Assembly: GCA_018816735.1 (NCBI GenBank)
Contig: JAHIVH010000003.1
Coordinates: 54,246-118,245, forward strand
Length of the DNA stretch: 64,000 nucleotides
DNA from: Pseudomonadota bacterium
Lineage (GTDB): Bacteria > Desulfobacterota > Desulfobacteria > Desulfobacterales > JAHIVH01
Reading direction: 5' to 3'
A program made the position numbers and the translations under genes. The notes under the pieces are model-generated. The model was not told the origin of the DNA, did not search any database, and saw only the letters and a program-made list of their open reading frames with translations. Of the stretch, positions 34,843-44,123 are shown piece after piece; the stretch's first letter is position 1; every line of letters starts with the position of its first letter.

Positions 34843-35028
34843 ATGGGTTCTGTTGATGAACAAATTTTGAGGGCAGCTAAAGAAATTGTCGTTAAATTCA
34901 TTGAGGTTGGCAGAGTATCACCTAACAGTTTCCATGACGCTTTTCGGGAAATTTATGAAACGGTCCATAATGCTGTAAAAGGTTCTGAGGATATCACTGA
35001 CAAAGACCGTAATCCAAAAAAAGATTGA
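34843..35028 (+). CDS. small conserved-looking protein, 61 aa
   Basis: MGSVDEQILRAAKEIVVKFI... is a short helical protein; I recall similar small proteins in Desulfobacterota (a segment like EIVVKFIEVGRVSP followed by FHDAFREIYETV) but no function. The GGGGAG ribosome site 6-7 bases before the ATG and good codon use support it. TTGACA lies upstream at 34764-34769 but has no properly spaced -10. It converges with polA; the stop codon lies in a TTGACA-AGTAC-TGTCAA palindrome at 35025-35041. Confidence 0.6.
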   Translation: MGSVDEQILRAAKEIVVKFIEVGRVSPNSFHDAFREIYETVHNAVKGSEDITDKDRNPKKD

Positions 35029-35037
35029 CAAGTACTG

Positions 35038-37710
35038 TCAATGAGCCTCTGACCAGTTTTTCCCGATACCGATGTTTACTTTTAACGGTACCTTTAAAGA
35101 CCATACACCTTCCATCTCCTCCTTGACAATGATAGAAAGAGATTCAATTTCGTTTTGTGGCACTTCAAAAATAATCTCATCGTGCACGGACAAAAGCATT
35201 TTTGATTCAAACCCGTTTTCTTTTATAACAGATGCGCATCGAATCATGGCTAATTTAACAAGGTCCGCAGCCGACCCCTGGATAGGCGTATTGATTGCTG
35301 CCCGCTCGGCGAACTGCTGTATTCTTGAATTTGGACTGTTGATATCCGGCAAGCGTCTGATGCGGCCAAGAAGCGTACTTGTTTTTTCTGTTGCCTTGGC
35401 TCTCTCTATCGTCTGGTCAATAAATGCCTTGACCCCCTTATACCGTAAAAAATAATTATGAATATACTCCTGAGCCATTTTTCTGCTGATACCCAATTCC
35501 TTTGATAAGCCAAATGCGCTCATCCCGTAGATAATCCCGAAGTTAATCGCTTTTGCCTGCCGTCTCAGCTCCTCGGTAATAAAAGACGGAAATACTTGAA
35601 ACACTTCTGATGCTGTGCGAGTATGTATATCTTCATCCTTGTTAAAGGCATCTATCAGAATGATGTCATTGGCATAATGCGCCAGAATACGGAGTTCGAT
35701 CTGCGAGTAATCAGCGGAGAGGAGCAACCAGCCCTCTCTTGGTATAAATGCGGATCGAATTTTTCTTCCTTCCTCCGTTCGAATAGGAATATTCTGCAGA
35801 TTCGGGTCTGAACTGCTCAGCCGGCCCGTAACTGTCACTGTCTGGTTGAAAGATGTATGAATGCGCCTTGTTTCCGGATGAATCAGCTCCACAAGGCTGT
35901 CTGCATAGGTTGATTTCAATTTTGAAAGGGTACGGTGCCTTAAAACAAATCTTGGCAATTCATGCATGCCGGAAAGGGTGGTCAACACATCCACGTCTGT
36001 GGAATATCCGGTTTTCATTTTCGTTTTTTTCTGTACGGGAAGCCCCAATGTTTCAAATAGGATATACCCTAACTGTTGGGATGAATTAATGTTAAATTCC
36101 GATCCGGCAAGCTCAAATATGCTTTCCTGAAGCGTTTCCAACTCTTTGGCAAATGTCTTTGATAGTTCGGCCAATTTGATGGCGTCAATATGGATACCGG
36201 CCATTTCCATATCCATAAGAACAGGAACAAGCGGCATTTCAGCTTGATTAAACAGCTCATAAAGGCCTGCTGCGTCCAGTTCTCTTAAAAGGATATCATA
36301 CAATTTAAAGGTGATATCAGCATCTTCACTGGCATAAAAAACGGCTTTGTCCAGTTCTACCTGAGAAAAACAGATGGCATTTTTTCCTTTGCCTGCCACC
36401 TCCTCATAACTGACCATTTTATAATTGAGAAAATCCATGGCAATCTGGTCCAGAGAGTGAGATCTTCTTGACGGATGAATCAGGTAAGAGGCGATCATGG
36501 TATCAAAGATTACGCCTTCAAGAAAAATACCATGCCGCTTAAGTACCATCCAGTCATATTTAATATTCTGTCCCACCTTTTTGATATCAGGATTTTCAAG
36601 GACAGGCTTTAACACGTTTGACACATAGGAAAAATCCAGCTGTTCCGGTGCGCCATCATAGGTATGACCACAGGGAATATAATACGCTTCGTTGGGCACC
36701 ATTGAAAATGAAAATCCCACGAGTTTTGCCCGCATGGGATCTTTTGATGTTGTTTCCGTATCCAGTGCGAATATGCCGCTACTGGTCAGTTTACCGGCCA
36801 GATCAAGAAGGGTTTCTTTGTCTAAAACCGCCAAATATTTTTTTTCCCCATGATCTCTGCTACCTGAGAATTCCTTCTGATATTTTCTGAATTCAAGCTC
36901 ACTGAAAAGCGTGGCCAAGAATAATGAATTCGGTTCAGATAACCGAAAGTCTTCCATCAGAAAATCCATGGGTATATCTGTTTTAATTGTGGCAAGGTCT
37001 CTGCTTAGAAATGCTTTTTCTCTATTCTCAACAAGATTTTGATACAACTTTTTCTTTGTGATGTCGGAAATATGTTCGTACAAATTTTCCAGACTGCCAT
37101 ATTCCTGAATAAGTGCAGGTGCTGTTTTTTTGCCTATTCCCGGAACCCCCGGAATATTATCCGATGTGTCGCCTGTTAGCCCCATCACATCAACAACTTT
37201 TTCAGGGACGACCCCAACCGTTTGCAATACATGGGTTTTATCAATCCATATATCTTTCATCGGATCATACATGGAGACATTATCTGTAATAAGCTGCATC
37301 AAATCCTTGTCGCCTGATATCATAACAACGGAGAATCCGTCTTTGTCTCCAAGAGCTGCAAGCGTACCTATAAGATCATCTGCTTCATAGCCCACCATTT
37401 CCATGACAGGTATATTAAAGCCCTTCACAACTTCTCTTATATATGGAAGCTGGACTATCAGATCCTCGGGCATGGGTGGCCTGTTGGCTTTATATTCCTT
37501 GTAAATATGATGCCTGAAGGTTGGCCCTTTCTCATCAAAAAGCATCACCGCATATTCCGGCTTTTTATCGTTCATCAACTTATAAAGGATATTGGTGAAT
37601 CCCAAAATCGCATTTGTGGGCAACCCTTTGGAATTGGATAAGCTGGGAAGCGCGTGATACCCTCTGTAGATGTAGGCACTGCCGTCAATAAGAAAAAGTG
37701 TTTTTTTCAT
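35038..37710 (-). CDS. polA: DNA polymerase I
   Basis: The 890-residue protein has all three domains: 5'-3' exonuclease (LIDGSAYIYRGYHALP at the start, GYEADDLIGTLA), 3'-5' proofreading exonuclease with its motif FALDTETTSKD (near 317-327) and polymerase family A motifs (SADYSQIELRILAHY, RRQAKAINFGIIYGM, LLSVHDEIIFEVP). It fills gaps in lagging-strand synthesis and repair. The active-site residues of the proofreading domain appear intact. Start ATG at 37708-37710 lacks a strong ribosome site. It converges with a 61-aa gene. Identification is certain. Confidence 0.97.
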   Translation of the reverse strand: MKKTLFLIDGSAYIYRGYHALPSLSNSKGLPTNAILGFTNILYKLMNDKKPEYAVMLFDEKGPTFRHHIYKEYKANRPPMPEDLIVQLPYIREVVKGFNIPVMEMVGYEADDLIGTLAALGDKDGFSVVMISGDKDLMQLITDNVSMYDPMKDIWIDKTHVLQTVGVVPEKVVDVMGLTGDTSDNIPGVPGIGKKTAPALIQEYGSLENLYEHISDITKKKLYQNLVENREKAFLSRDLATIKTDIPMDFLMEDFRLSEPNSLFLATLFSELEFRKYQKEFSGSRDHGEKKYLAVLDKETLLDLAGKLTSSGIFALDTETTSKDPMRAKLVGFSFSMVPNEAYYIPCGHTYDGAPEQLDFSYVSNVLKPVLENPDIKKVGQNIKYDWMVLKRHGIFLEGVIFDTMIASYLIHPSRRSHSLDQIAMDFLNYKMVSYEEVAGKGKNAICFSQVELDKAVFYASEDADITFKLYDILLRELDAAGLYELFNQAEMPLVPVLMDMEMAGIHIDAIKLAELSKTFAKELETLQESIFELAGSEFNINSSQQLGYILFETLGLPVQKKTKMKTGYSTDVDVLTTLSGMHELPRFVLRHRTLSKLKSTYADSLVELIHPETRRIHTSFNQTVTVTGRLSSSDPNLQNIPIRTEEGRKIRSAFIPREGWLLLSADYSQIELRILAHYANDIILIDAFNKDEDIHTRTASEVFQVFPSFITEELRRQAKAINFGIIYGMSAFGLSKELGISRKMAQEYIHNYFLRYKGVKAFIDQTIERAKATEKTSTLLGRIRRLPDINSPNSRIQQFAERAAINTPIQGSAADLVKLAMIRCASVIKENGFESKMLLSVHDEIIFEVPQNEIESLSIIVKEEMEGVWSLKVPLKVNIGIGKNWSEAH

Positions 37711-37946
37711 AGTAAATTATTGGGTCTGATGGATTTTTATCCATTGTCAAAGGTAAATGGGACGTCCATTAATTTAAATTAACCTGGCGCGATTTCTTTA
37801 GCATCTAACACGTTGACAACTTGTCGTACCTGGATTAAAGCATCTGATCACCAGTTGGTGCAAATTGCAAGTGAATGTTAGAGCTTCAATAGCATGATGT
37901 CATAGAAATAACAATATAAGGTAACTGCATTTTAAATAGAAATCAG

Positions 37947-38171
37947 ATGGTAAACGATTCAACAAAAAGTTCCTACCGGCAGAAACGGGAAAAGGCAACA
38001 GCGTCTCCCTGCCATTTATGCAATGTCAGTGCCCCTTTCTGCTGGCGCTGCAGATGCGGGTTTGCCATATGTCAGGATTGCATGGAAGAGAATTTCTGGG
38101 GCATGTCCTGTAACGGAATAACCTGGGATTGTCCGGATTGCGGTTCACAAAACGGCTTCGGAAATCAATGA
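37947..38171 (+). CDS. small Cys-rich zinc-ribbon-like protein, 74 aa
   Basis: Four Cys pairs (CHLC, CWRCRC, CQDC, CPDC) in 74 residues suggest a RING/B-box-like or double zinc-ribbon fold; Trp and Phe residues fill the core (FCWRC, ENFWGM). No family is recognised. It is divergent from polA and converges with a HAD hydrolase gene. No strong ribosome site is seen before the ATG at 37947. The density of ordered Cys pairs argues for a real gene. Confidence 0.6.
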   Translation: MVNDSTKSSYRQKREKATASPCHLCNVSAPFCWRCRCGFAICQDCMEENFWGMSCNGITWDCPDCGSQNGFGNQ

Positions 38172-38192
38172 AAAATTTTCATGCCGATACCA

Positions 38193-38831
38193 TTATGACA
38201 GATTGAGAATGCTTTCGACTTCACTCAGACTATCTATGTGAAAATCCGCTTTTAAGCCTTTATTTCTGTATGCCGCAAAGACAACATCTGCTTGGTTGGC
38301 AGCGCGTTCATCCAGTTCTGAATCACCAATATAAAAAATCTGTGAATGTTCCACTGAAAAATATGAACCAAGTTTTATCAACTGATCGGGTGCGGGTTTT
38401 GCGTTTTCCACGTCAAGCGCAGTCACGACCAAATCAAAAAAGGACACCAGCTGGTGTTCTTCCAACACGGCATTCATTGTATTTGACCGGTTTGTGGCAA
38501 TAGCCGTGTGATAAAACGGTCTTATTTTTTTTAAAAGTAAAATCAGGCCCGGCTCTATTTCCATGTCCTTTATAAAACCGAAATAGCTTAAAACCTCCCG
38601 TTGTTTTAACGCCTGGGCCCGCAACGTCTCATCTTGGAAAATATGTTCGATTGAACGATAAACCGTATGTTGTTGAACATAGGCAAATTGTTCATCCGTC
38701 ATGGCAGGAAGGTGAAAGTGATCGAGCATGCGATCATAATATGCTCTGTTTGCTTTTCTGGTGTCAAACATCACACCATCACAGTCAAATGCCACAACCT
38801 TTATCTCTTGAAGATTAACCTTTGTTGTTGT
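38193..38831 (-). CDS. HAD-superfamily phosphatase (phosphoglycolate phosphatase-like)
   Basis: The protein has HAD motif I AFDCDGVMFD (nucleophile Asp), motif II in IATNRS, Lys in KPAPDQLIKLG and motif IV YIGDSELDE, with an alpha-helical cap of the Gph type. It probably dephosphorylates a small metabolite. The start is uncertain: the frame is open to a TTG at 38876, and I chose the GTG at 38829-38831, which overlaps the end of the selenoprotein gene by 17 bases; from it the protein is 212 residues. The overlap suggests one operon with the DUF1573 gene. Confidence 0.85.
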   Translation of the reverse strand, partial: TTTKVNLQEIKVVAFDCDGVMFDTRKANRAYYDRMLDHFHLPAMTDEQFAYVQQHTVYRSIEHIFQDETLRAQALKQREVLSYFGFIKDMEIEPGLILLLKKIRPFYHTAIATNRSNTMNAVLEEHQLVSFFDLVVTALDVENAKPAPDQLIKLGSYFSVEHSQIFYIGDSELDERAANQADVVFAAYRNKGLKADFHIDSLSEVESILNLS

Positions 38832-39567
38832 CACCAGGCTCAGAACTTTCCGCTTGTTTTTCCATAATATTGCCAAAAACCTTAATCTTCAGTGTTGGGC
38901 TTATTTTGCTGTCGGTTTCAATTGTAATTGTATCAAAATATCTGCCTTTTTTCTTGGAAATGTTTTCAATATTCAACAGATACTCGATATAATCCCCCTT
39001 TTTGTTTTCTTTCAGCGTATAGCTAATATTCTCGCCTTTATCAGCCTTCACCTCTTTGACCGTAAATGGATATTTTTTTTCAGGGATAATTTTTACAGTT
39101 GCTTTTATTTCGTTTTCCGAATAACCGGACAACCTTACCCTGTCTGGAATGATGCTTACGAATTTTTCAACATCTCCTGAGATGGTTAGATCCAGAGTCT
39201 GATTTTTTGGATCATTGGTATAGACAGCAATGTGTCTATTAAATTTTTTACCGCCATAACTGCTTGTATTTACTCTTATTGTTACTTTTCCTTCCTCACC
39301 AGGAAGAATCTGCTCCGAATAGGAAGCAGCGGTACATCCTCAGCCGGGTTTGACTTTTTCTATTTTTAATACATCAGTCCCCTTATTCCTGATAATAAAA
39401 TCATGCAGGACTTCCTTTCCTGCAACTACAGGTTGAAATTCAAATTCAGGCTCAACCGCAAATGCCAAAGGCATTTTATCGGCACTTTCATTCGCATGAA
39501 GAGGGCATGTGCTTGCTAAGAACATCACAGTAAGCATAAATAAAACTGGGATGGTATTCTGTTTCAT
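38815..39567 (-). CDS. DUF1573 periplasmic protein with selenocysteine in place of the conserved Cys
   Basis: Two open frames (38815-39132 and 39340-39567) lie in one register and are joined by stop-free sequence broken only by a TGA at 39340-39342. Read through, they give a 250-residue protein with signal peptide (residues 1-26), an Ig-like DUF1573 domain and further beta-rich sequence. The TGA is codon 76, exactly where DUF1573 proteins have the first Cys of CGCT: here KVKPG-U-GCTAA, followed by the family pattern LPGEEGKVTIRV, YTNDPKNQTLDLTISG. A hairpin follows at the same distance as in fdhA. Function of DUF1573 is unknown; a redox or metal role of the U-x-C pair is inference. Confidence 0.85.
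39310..39342 (-). promoter_or_regulatory. candidate bacterial SECIS of the DUF1573 gene
   Basis: After the UGA (39342-39340) and 10 bases, a stem of 5 bp (39329-39325 with 39314-39310), a single bulged U and 2 further C-G pairs enclose the loop TATTC (39321-39317). The loop starts 18 bases after the UGA, identical to fdhA, and a bulged U is also a feature of the E. coli fdhF SECIS. The loop lacks the GGTCT of fdhA. Confidence 0.65.
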
Positions 39568-39728
39568 TTAATATTTCCTTGAAGAATAAAAAAATGCAAT
39601 TTCCATGGTCCGTATAGTGAAATACAACATAGAGAAAATTAGTGCTACTTGGCATGAATGTCAAGGCAGTTAAACATTTTTCAAAAAATAATCCATTTCT
39701 GTCTTTCATAGGATATCCTGATAATTTT

Positions 39729-42194
39729 TTACATCAGAAAAAAAGGATCCACATCAATTGTCACCCGGAGATCCTTTTGCCTTTTTCTGTATACCTCGCT
39801 GTTTAAAAAATCACCGAGAAACTGATGCATTAATTTCACACTGACACTTTTCAATAGGATCTGCCACCTGTATCGATTGGCTATTTTATGAAGAGGCGCC
39901 TCAATCGGCCCCAGCATAATGATTGTATTTTTATAGGCAGCATGTCTGTTTTTTGCATCCTTCAGGAAATCCCCTAAAAGCAGGGTATATGCCTGTCCGT
40001 TCTTTTTGTCTTTGGCGGAAATCCTCAACTGGGTCATTCTGGAAAAAGGAGGATATCCGAGACTCTTTCGAAATAGAATCTCTTTGTCGTAAAATTTCAA
40101 AAAATCTTGTTCTTTTGCCGCATCAATGCTGAAATGCTCTGGCGCATAGGTTTGCAGAATGACCCGGCCCGGTCGATTTCCCCGCCCGGCTCTACCGGCA
40201 ACCTGTGCGATAAGTTGGAATGTCCTTACCCCGGATCTGAAATCCGGAAAATTCAATGAAAGATCTGCGCAAATAATCCCCACGAGAGTAATTCCAGGAA
40301 AATCATGACCTTTGGCAATCATCTGGGTGCCGATAAGGATATCTGTCCGTTTTTCCTTTACCTTCTTTAATACCTTTATGAGTGCACCTTTATAAGAAAC
40401 CGTATCCTGGTCAAGGCGATCAACATTTGCACCTGGAAAAATTGATTTTATTATTTTTTCAACCCTTTCCGTCCCATGCCCCAGAATTTTAATATTGGAT
40501 GATCCGCAAATACGGCAGCTTGAAACAGATGCCATTGAAAACCCGCAGAAATGGCATCTATAAGCGTTCGCTTTTTTATGAAGTGTCAGTGTGATATCAC
40601 AATTCCTGCATCGGAGCGATTCGCCGCACGCCGCACATACAGGAAAGTTGGCAAACCCCCTTCTGTTGAGAAACAAAATGATCTGTTCATTCCGGTCAAG
40701 CGTTTCCTGAATCGCCTTACGCAATATCGGTGTAATCAACCGGCTATCACTATCTGCATCCCTGTAGGTTCTTAAATCCACCATCTTGATATCCGGAAGC
40801 GGATATCTGTTGATTCGTCTTTCCAGGGTAAGCACGCTTGATTTTCCAATACTTGAATTATAATAGGATTGTACAGATGGCGTGGCTGAACCTAAAACAA
40901 CAATACAATCGGTTTGTTTTGCCCGGACAATGGCCAGATCCCTTGCATTATATCTTAAATTATTGTCCTGCTTGTAAGATACGTCATGCTCTTCATCAAC
41001 GATGATGATACCAGGCCGTTTCAATGGTGCAAAGACAGCAGATCTGGCACCTATAACAATAGGCGTTTCATCTCTTATAATTCGTAACCATTGATCGTAT
41101 TTTTCTCCGGGCGAAAGGCCACTGTGCAAGACAGCGACCCTGTCACCAAATCGCGCCCTGAAACGTTTTTCTGTCTGTGATATCAGTGCGATTTCCGGTA
41201 CCAGAACAAGTGAGGACAATCCTTTTTTTATAGCCGTTTCACAAACATGCATGTAGACTTCAGTCTTACCGCTTCCCGTGACACCAAAAAGCAGAAAATT
41301 GGCATATCCTTTTTCCAGGGAATTTTCTATTTCCATGACAGCATTGGCCTGTTCTTCCGATAAAACAGGCGCCTGGTCAGAAGAAATGGCTTCCCCAAAG
41401 GGATCGCGGTACATCTTTTTTTCATAGATAGAAATATAACCGCTTTTCTCTAACCCACTCATATAACTTGAAAAGGAAGGAAACAATTTTCTGAGATCAA
41501 TAGCAGCCATTTCTTTTTGATGTGCAATCATCCAGAGAATTTCTTTTTTCTTTTCAGGCAACCCCTCAAACGCAAAATCCGGATGTGTCAGGCAAATAAA
41601 TTTTTCTGTTTTCTCTTTTATTCTGCCCTTTAAAACGGATGTCTGCCTGGTGACCAATTCCTTTTTTTCCATGCCGTAAATATAAGAATTGGGTATCACC
41701 CTACCGGTTTTTTCAGAAATTTTCTTTAATGTCAGCGGCTCAGAAACCACCTGGTTTAAAATTTCCAATTCAATTGAAACCGTTGACGCTGGTTTTTTCT
41801 GGGATTTAAGGAATAAGACACCTTTTTCAGTGATTTTTATAAAAGAAATGTCGATCGGATTTATACCTCCCGGGAGTGAGGATTTAACCACTTCTCCAAG
41901 CGGATACATATAGTAATCCGATATCCACTCAAAAAAAGGGACCATGGAATCCGGAAAAAGAGGTTCTTCATCCAGGACATCAAATACGGACTTGATGTCT
42001 ATAGCATCATTTCCTCGGCAAGCGCTTTGAAATTGCCATACATAGCCGGTCACCTTACGTTTCCCAAAAGGAACCAATACTCTTTTCCCAATGGAGACAA
42101 AATGAACCAGATGCTCAGGGACATGATAGGTATAGACCTGCTCTACAGGCAGGGCAACGACAACACCTATATATGAATGACTATCTGCTGGCAT
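39729..42194 (-). CDS. priA: primosomal replication helicase PriA
   Basis: The 821-residue protein has the N-terminal 3'-DNA-binding domain (residues 1-100), a winged-helix segment, the DEAH helicase (FGVTGSGKTEVY Walker A near 306-317, IIVDEEHD Walker B) and between helicase lobes the PriA zinc-binding Cys array (CAACGESLRCRNC, CHFCGF, CRICGSSN). The C-terminal lobe has LIAQVAGRAGRG. PriA reloads the replisome at stalled forks. It is about 90 residues longer than E. coli PriA, in line with other Desulfobacterota. Start ATG at 42192-42194 has a weak ribosome site. Identification is certain. Confidence 0.96.
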   Translation of the reverse strand: MPADSHSYIGVVVALPVEQVYTYHVPEHLVHFVSIGKRVLVPFGKRKVTGYVWQFQSACRGNDAIDIKSVFDVLDEEPLFPDSMVPFFEWISDYYMYPLGEVVKSSLPGGINPIDISFIKITEKGVLFLKSQKKPASTVSIELEILNQVVSEPLTLKKISEKTGRVIPNSYIYGMEKKELVTRQTSVLKGRIKEKTEKFICLTHPDFAFEGLPEKKKEILWMIAHQKEMAAIDLRKLFPSFSSYMSGLEKSGYISIYEKKMYRDPFGEAISSDQAPVLSEEQANAVMEIENSLEKGYANFLLFGVTGSGKTEVYMHVCETAIKKGLSSLVLVPEIALISQTEKRFRARFGDRVAVLHSGLSPGEKYDQWLRIIRDETPIVIGARSAVFAPLKRPGIIIVDEEHDVSYKQDNNLRYNARDLAIVRAKQTDCIVVLGSATPSVQSYYNSSIGKSSVLTLERRINRYPLPDIKMVDLRTYRDADSDSRLITPILRKAIQETLDRNEQIILFLNRRGFANFPVCAACGESLRCRNCDITLTLHKKANAYRCHFCGFSMASVSSCRICGSSNIKILGHGTERVEKIIKSIFPGANVDRLDQDTVSYKGALIKVLKKVKEKRTDILIGTQMIAKGHDFPGITLVGIICADLSLNFPDFRSGVRTFQLIAQVAGRAGRGNRPGRVILQTYAPEHFSIDAAKEQDFLKFYDKEILFRKSLGYPPFSRMTQLRISAKDKKNGQAYTLLLGDFLKDAKNRHAAYKNTIIMLGPIEAPLHKIANRYRWQILLKSVSVKLMHQFLGDFLNSEVYRKRQKDLRVTIDVDPFFLM

Positions 42195-42230
42195 TTTTCA
42201 GGATGATTACCGATACTATTATTAAAAGAA

Positions 42231-42254
42231 AATCCCGGTCAACCAACCGGGATT
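42231..42254 (-). terminator. rho-independent terminator after citrate synthase
   Basis: A perfect 9-bp stem (42231-42239 with 42246-42254) with a 6-base loop, followed on the minus strand by TTTCTTTTAAT. It lies 87 bases after the gltA stop, between gltA and priA. Confidence 0.8.
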
Positions 42255-42340
42255 CCTTATGAAATCATTTACATGGGCAAGATGTGACTAACAAAAAAAA
42301 TGTTTCTTCTTTATGAAACGAACCTATTAAATATTAGATA

Positions 42341-43621
42341 CTATCTTTCTTCAAGAGGTACATAGTTCGTTAATCCGGCCCCTGTGTATATCTGCCGGGG
42401 ACGGCATATTTTGCCATTGGGATCTTCAACACCTTCCTGCCATTGGGCAATCCACCCCGGCAGTCGGCCAATGGCAAACATGACGGTAAACATATTTAAA
42501 GGAATACCCATGGCCCTTAAAACAATGCCACTGTAAAAATCGACATTCGGATACAGATTTTTTTCAATGAAATAGGAGTCTGTCAGTGCCACTTCTTCTA
42601 GTTTTTTAGCGGTATCAAGAAGCGGGTCTTTCTTTTTCAGCTTGCCCAGTACGGCGTCACACATTTTTTTCATGATTTTGGCGCGCGGATCGTAGGTTTT
42701 ATAAACCCTGTGTCCAAACCCCATCAGCCTGAAATCATCACTTTTATCTTTTGCCTTTTCGATCACCTGGGGAATACTGTATCCGCTTTGCTGGATATTT
42801 GTCAGCATCTCGATAACGGCCTGATTTGCGCCACCATGAAGCGGCCCCCATAATGCCGCTATTCCTGCTGAAATAGCGGCATAAAGATTCGCTTTACCGC
42901 TGCCTACGACTCTTACAGCGGTTGTAGAGCAGTTTTGCTCATGATCTGCATGGAGAATCCAGAAAACATTTAATGCTTTAACAAGATCCTCGTCAAGCTT
43001 ATAGGGTTTTACTGGATTATCGAACATCATATTCAAAAAATTGGCACAATAAGAATAATCCGGCCTAGGATAAATGACCATATGTCCTCTTGACATTCTG
43101 TAGGACATGGCAGACATGGTTCGAATCTTGGAAATCAGATTCAGTGTCATCTTGGTCACTTCTTCTTCCGTATTGTCATAGGCCGGGTAAAAACTCTTCA
43201 GCGCATTGACCATGGCTGAAAGAATGCCCATGGGATGTGTATTTCTTGGAAAATTCTGATAAAAAATCTTCATATCCTCATGGACCATCGAACTATCATT
43301 TAATAAAACGCGCATATTGGTCAGCTGTTCATGATTTGGAAGATGACCATTTATTAAAAGATAAGCTGTCTCAACAAACGTAGAATGCTCTGCGAGCTGA
43401 TCAACCGGAATTCCCCGGTATCTTAAAATGCCTTTTTCTCCATCCATGAATGTAATAGCACTTGTGCAACAGCCAGTACTGCCAAACCCCGGATCATGAG
43501 TGATATAGCCTGTTAATTTCCTAAGCTGAGAAATGTCAAAAGCCTTTTCACCCTCTGTCCCTATAATAACTGGAAATTCATATGTTTTTCCCTCAATAAT
43601 TACTTTTACAAACTCACTCAT
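42341..43621 (-). CDS. gltA: citrate synthase
   Basis: The 426-residue protein is a type II (large, Gram-negative-type) citrate synthase. An N-terminal beta-domain precedes the catalytic helices; active-site blocks are ILHADHEQNCSTTAVRVVGS (His), HGGANQAVIEML (His) and GFGHRVYKTYDPRA (His/Arg), with the essential Asp in the FYSGIVLRAMG (VDFYSG) region. It condenses acetyl-CoA and oxaloacetate. Its presence with the acs locus fits an organism that can couple acetyl-CoA to either the citric acid cycle or the Wood-Ljungdahl route. RBS AAGGTGA precedes the start. Confidence 0.96.
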   Translation of the reverse strand: MSEFVKVIIEGKTYEFPVIIGTEGEKAFDISQLRKLTGYITHDPGFGSTGCCTSAITFMDGEKGILRYRGIPVDQLAEHSTFVETAYLLINGHLPNHEQLTNMRVLLNDSSMVHEDMKIFYQNFPRNTHPMGILSAMVNALKSFYPAYDNTEEEVTKMTLNLISKIRTMSAMSYRMSRGHMVIYPRPDYSYCANFLNMMFDNPVKPYKLDEDLVKALNVFWILHADHEQNCSTTAVRVVGSGKANLYAAISAGIAALWGPLHGGANQAVIEMLTNIQQSGYSIPQVIEKAKDKSDDFRLMGFGHRVYKTYDPRAKIMKKMCDAVLGKLKKKDPLLDTAKKLEEVALTDSYFIEKNLYPNVDFYSGIVLRAMGIPLNMFTVMFAIGRLPGWIAQWQEGVEDPNGKICRPRQIYTGAGLTNYVPLEER

Positions 43622-43679
43622 AATTCACCTTGTACAATTTTACGCTCAAATGTTTCCGTGTGGCTTATTACCGCTTTCC

Positions 43680-43694
43680 TGATAATAATTATCA
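43680..43694. promoter_or_regulatory. 15-bp palindrome upstream of gltA
   Basis: TGATAAT-A-ATTATCA is perfectly symmetric and close to the Fur half-site GATAAT, positioned about 60 bases before the gltA start codon. Regulator identity is a guess. Confidence 0.35.
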
Positions 43695-43915
43695 ATATAT
43701 CTTCATCCTTTCATCACACTATAAGTTGTGGAATATACATCAAAGCATAATGACGGTCAAGGCCTCTGTCATTTATGCTATCAGTGCCAATTTAATAAAA
43801 TCACAGAAAATCAGGCCTTTATAAATAATTTTTCAATCTGTTTCCGGATAGGGACAAGCCTCCCGGACATATTGAAAATATTAACAAAAACTTATCCAAT
43901 TAAATAAGAAAATAT

Positions 43916-43944
43916 TTGACAAGGAAAACAAAATCCTTAATTAT
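43916..43944 (+). promoter_or_regulatory. candidate sigma70 promoter of the EF-G paralogue
   Basis: TTGACA (43916-43921), 17-base spacer, AATTAT (4 of 6) at 43939-43944, 180 bases upstream of the start codon. Confidence 0.5.
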
Positions 43945-44123
43945 CATTCGGATTGACATCAAGCGGATGAACCCAATAGGCTTAATCTGTTTTAGCCATT
44001 GAAATAATTTAAGGCTTTTTCCATATAACATAATGACGATTGATAGGAGTAATACGGTTTAAGAGTCAAACAATATATTTTGCCTATCTGGATATCAACT
44101 TAATAACAGGGAGATAAAATTCA

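Larger units (their letters stand above)
43622..44123. other. divergent region between gltA and the EF-G paralogue
   Basis: A 502-base gap with no credible gene. It contains a perfect 15-bp palindrome TGATAATAATTATCA (43680-43694) about 60 bases upstream of gltA, which resembles a Fur-type operator, and a good plus-strand promoter at 43916-43944. Confidence 0.5.

Noticed and set aside
38815..39567. DUF1573 gene as a pseudogene with a nonsense mutation
   Set aside because: The only stop is a UGA precisely at the conserved Cys codon, the rest of the frame is intact, and a correctly spaced hairpin follows.
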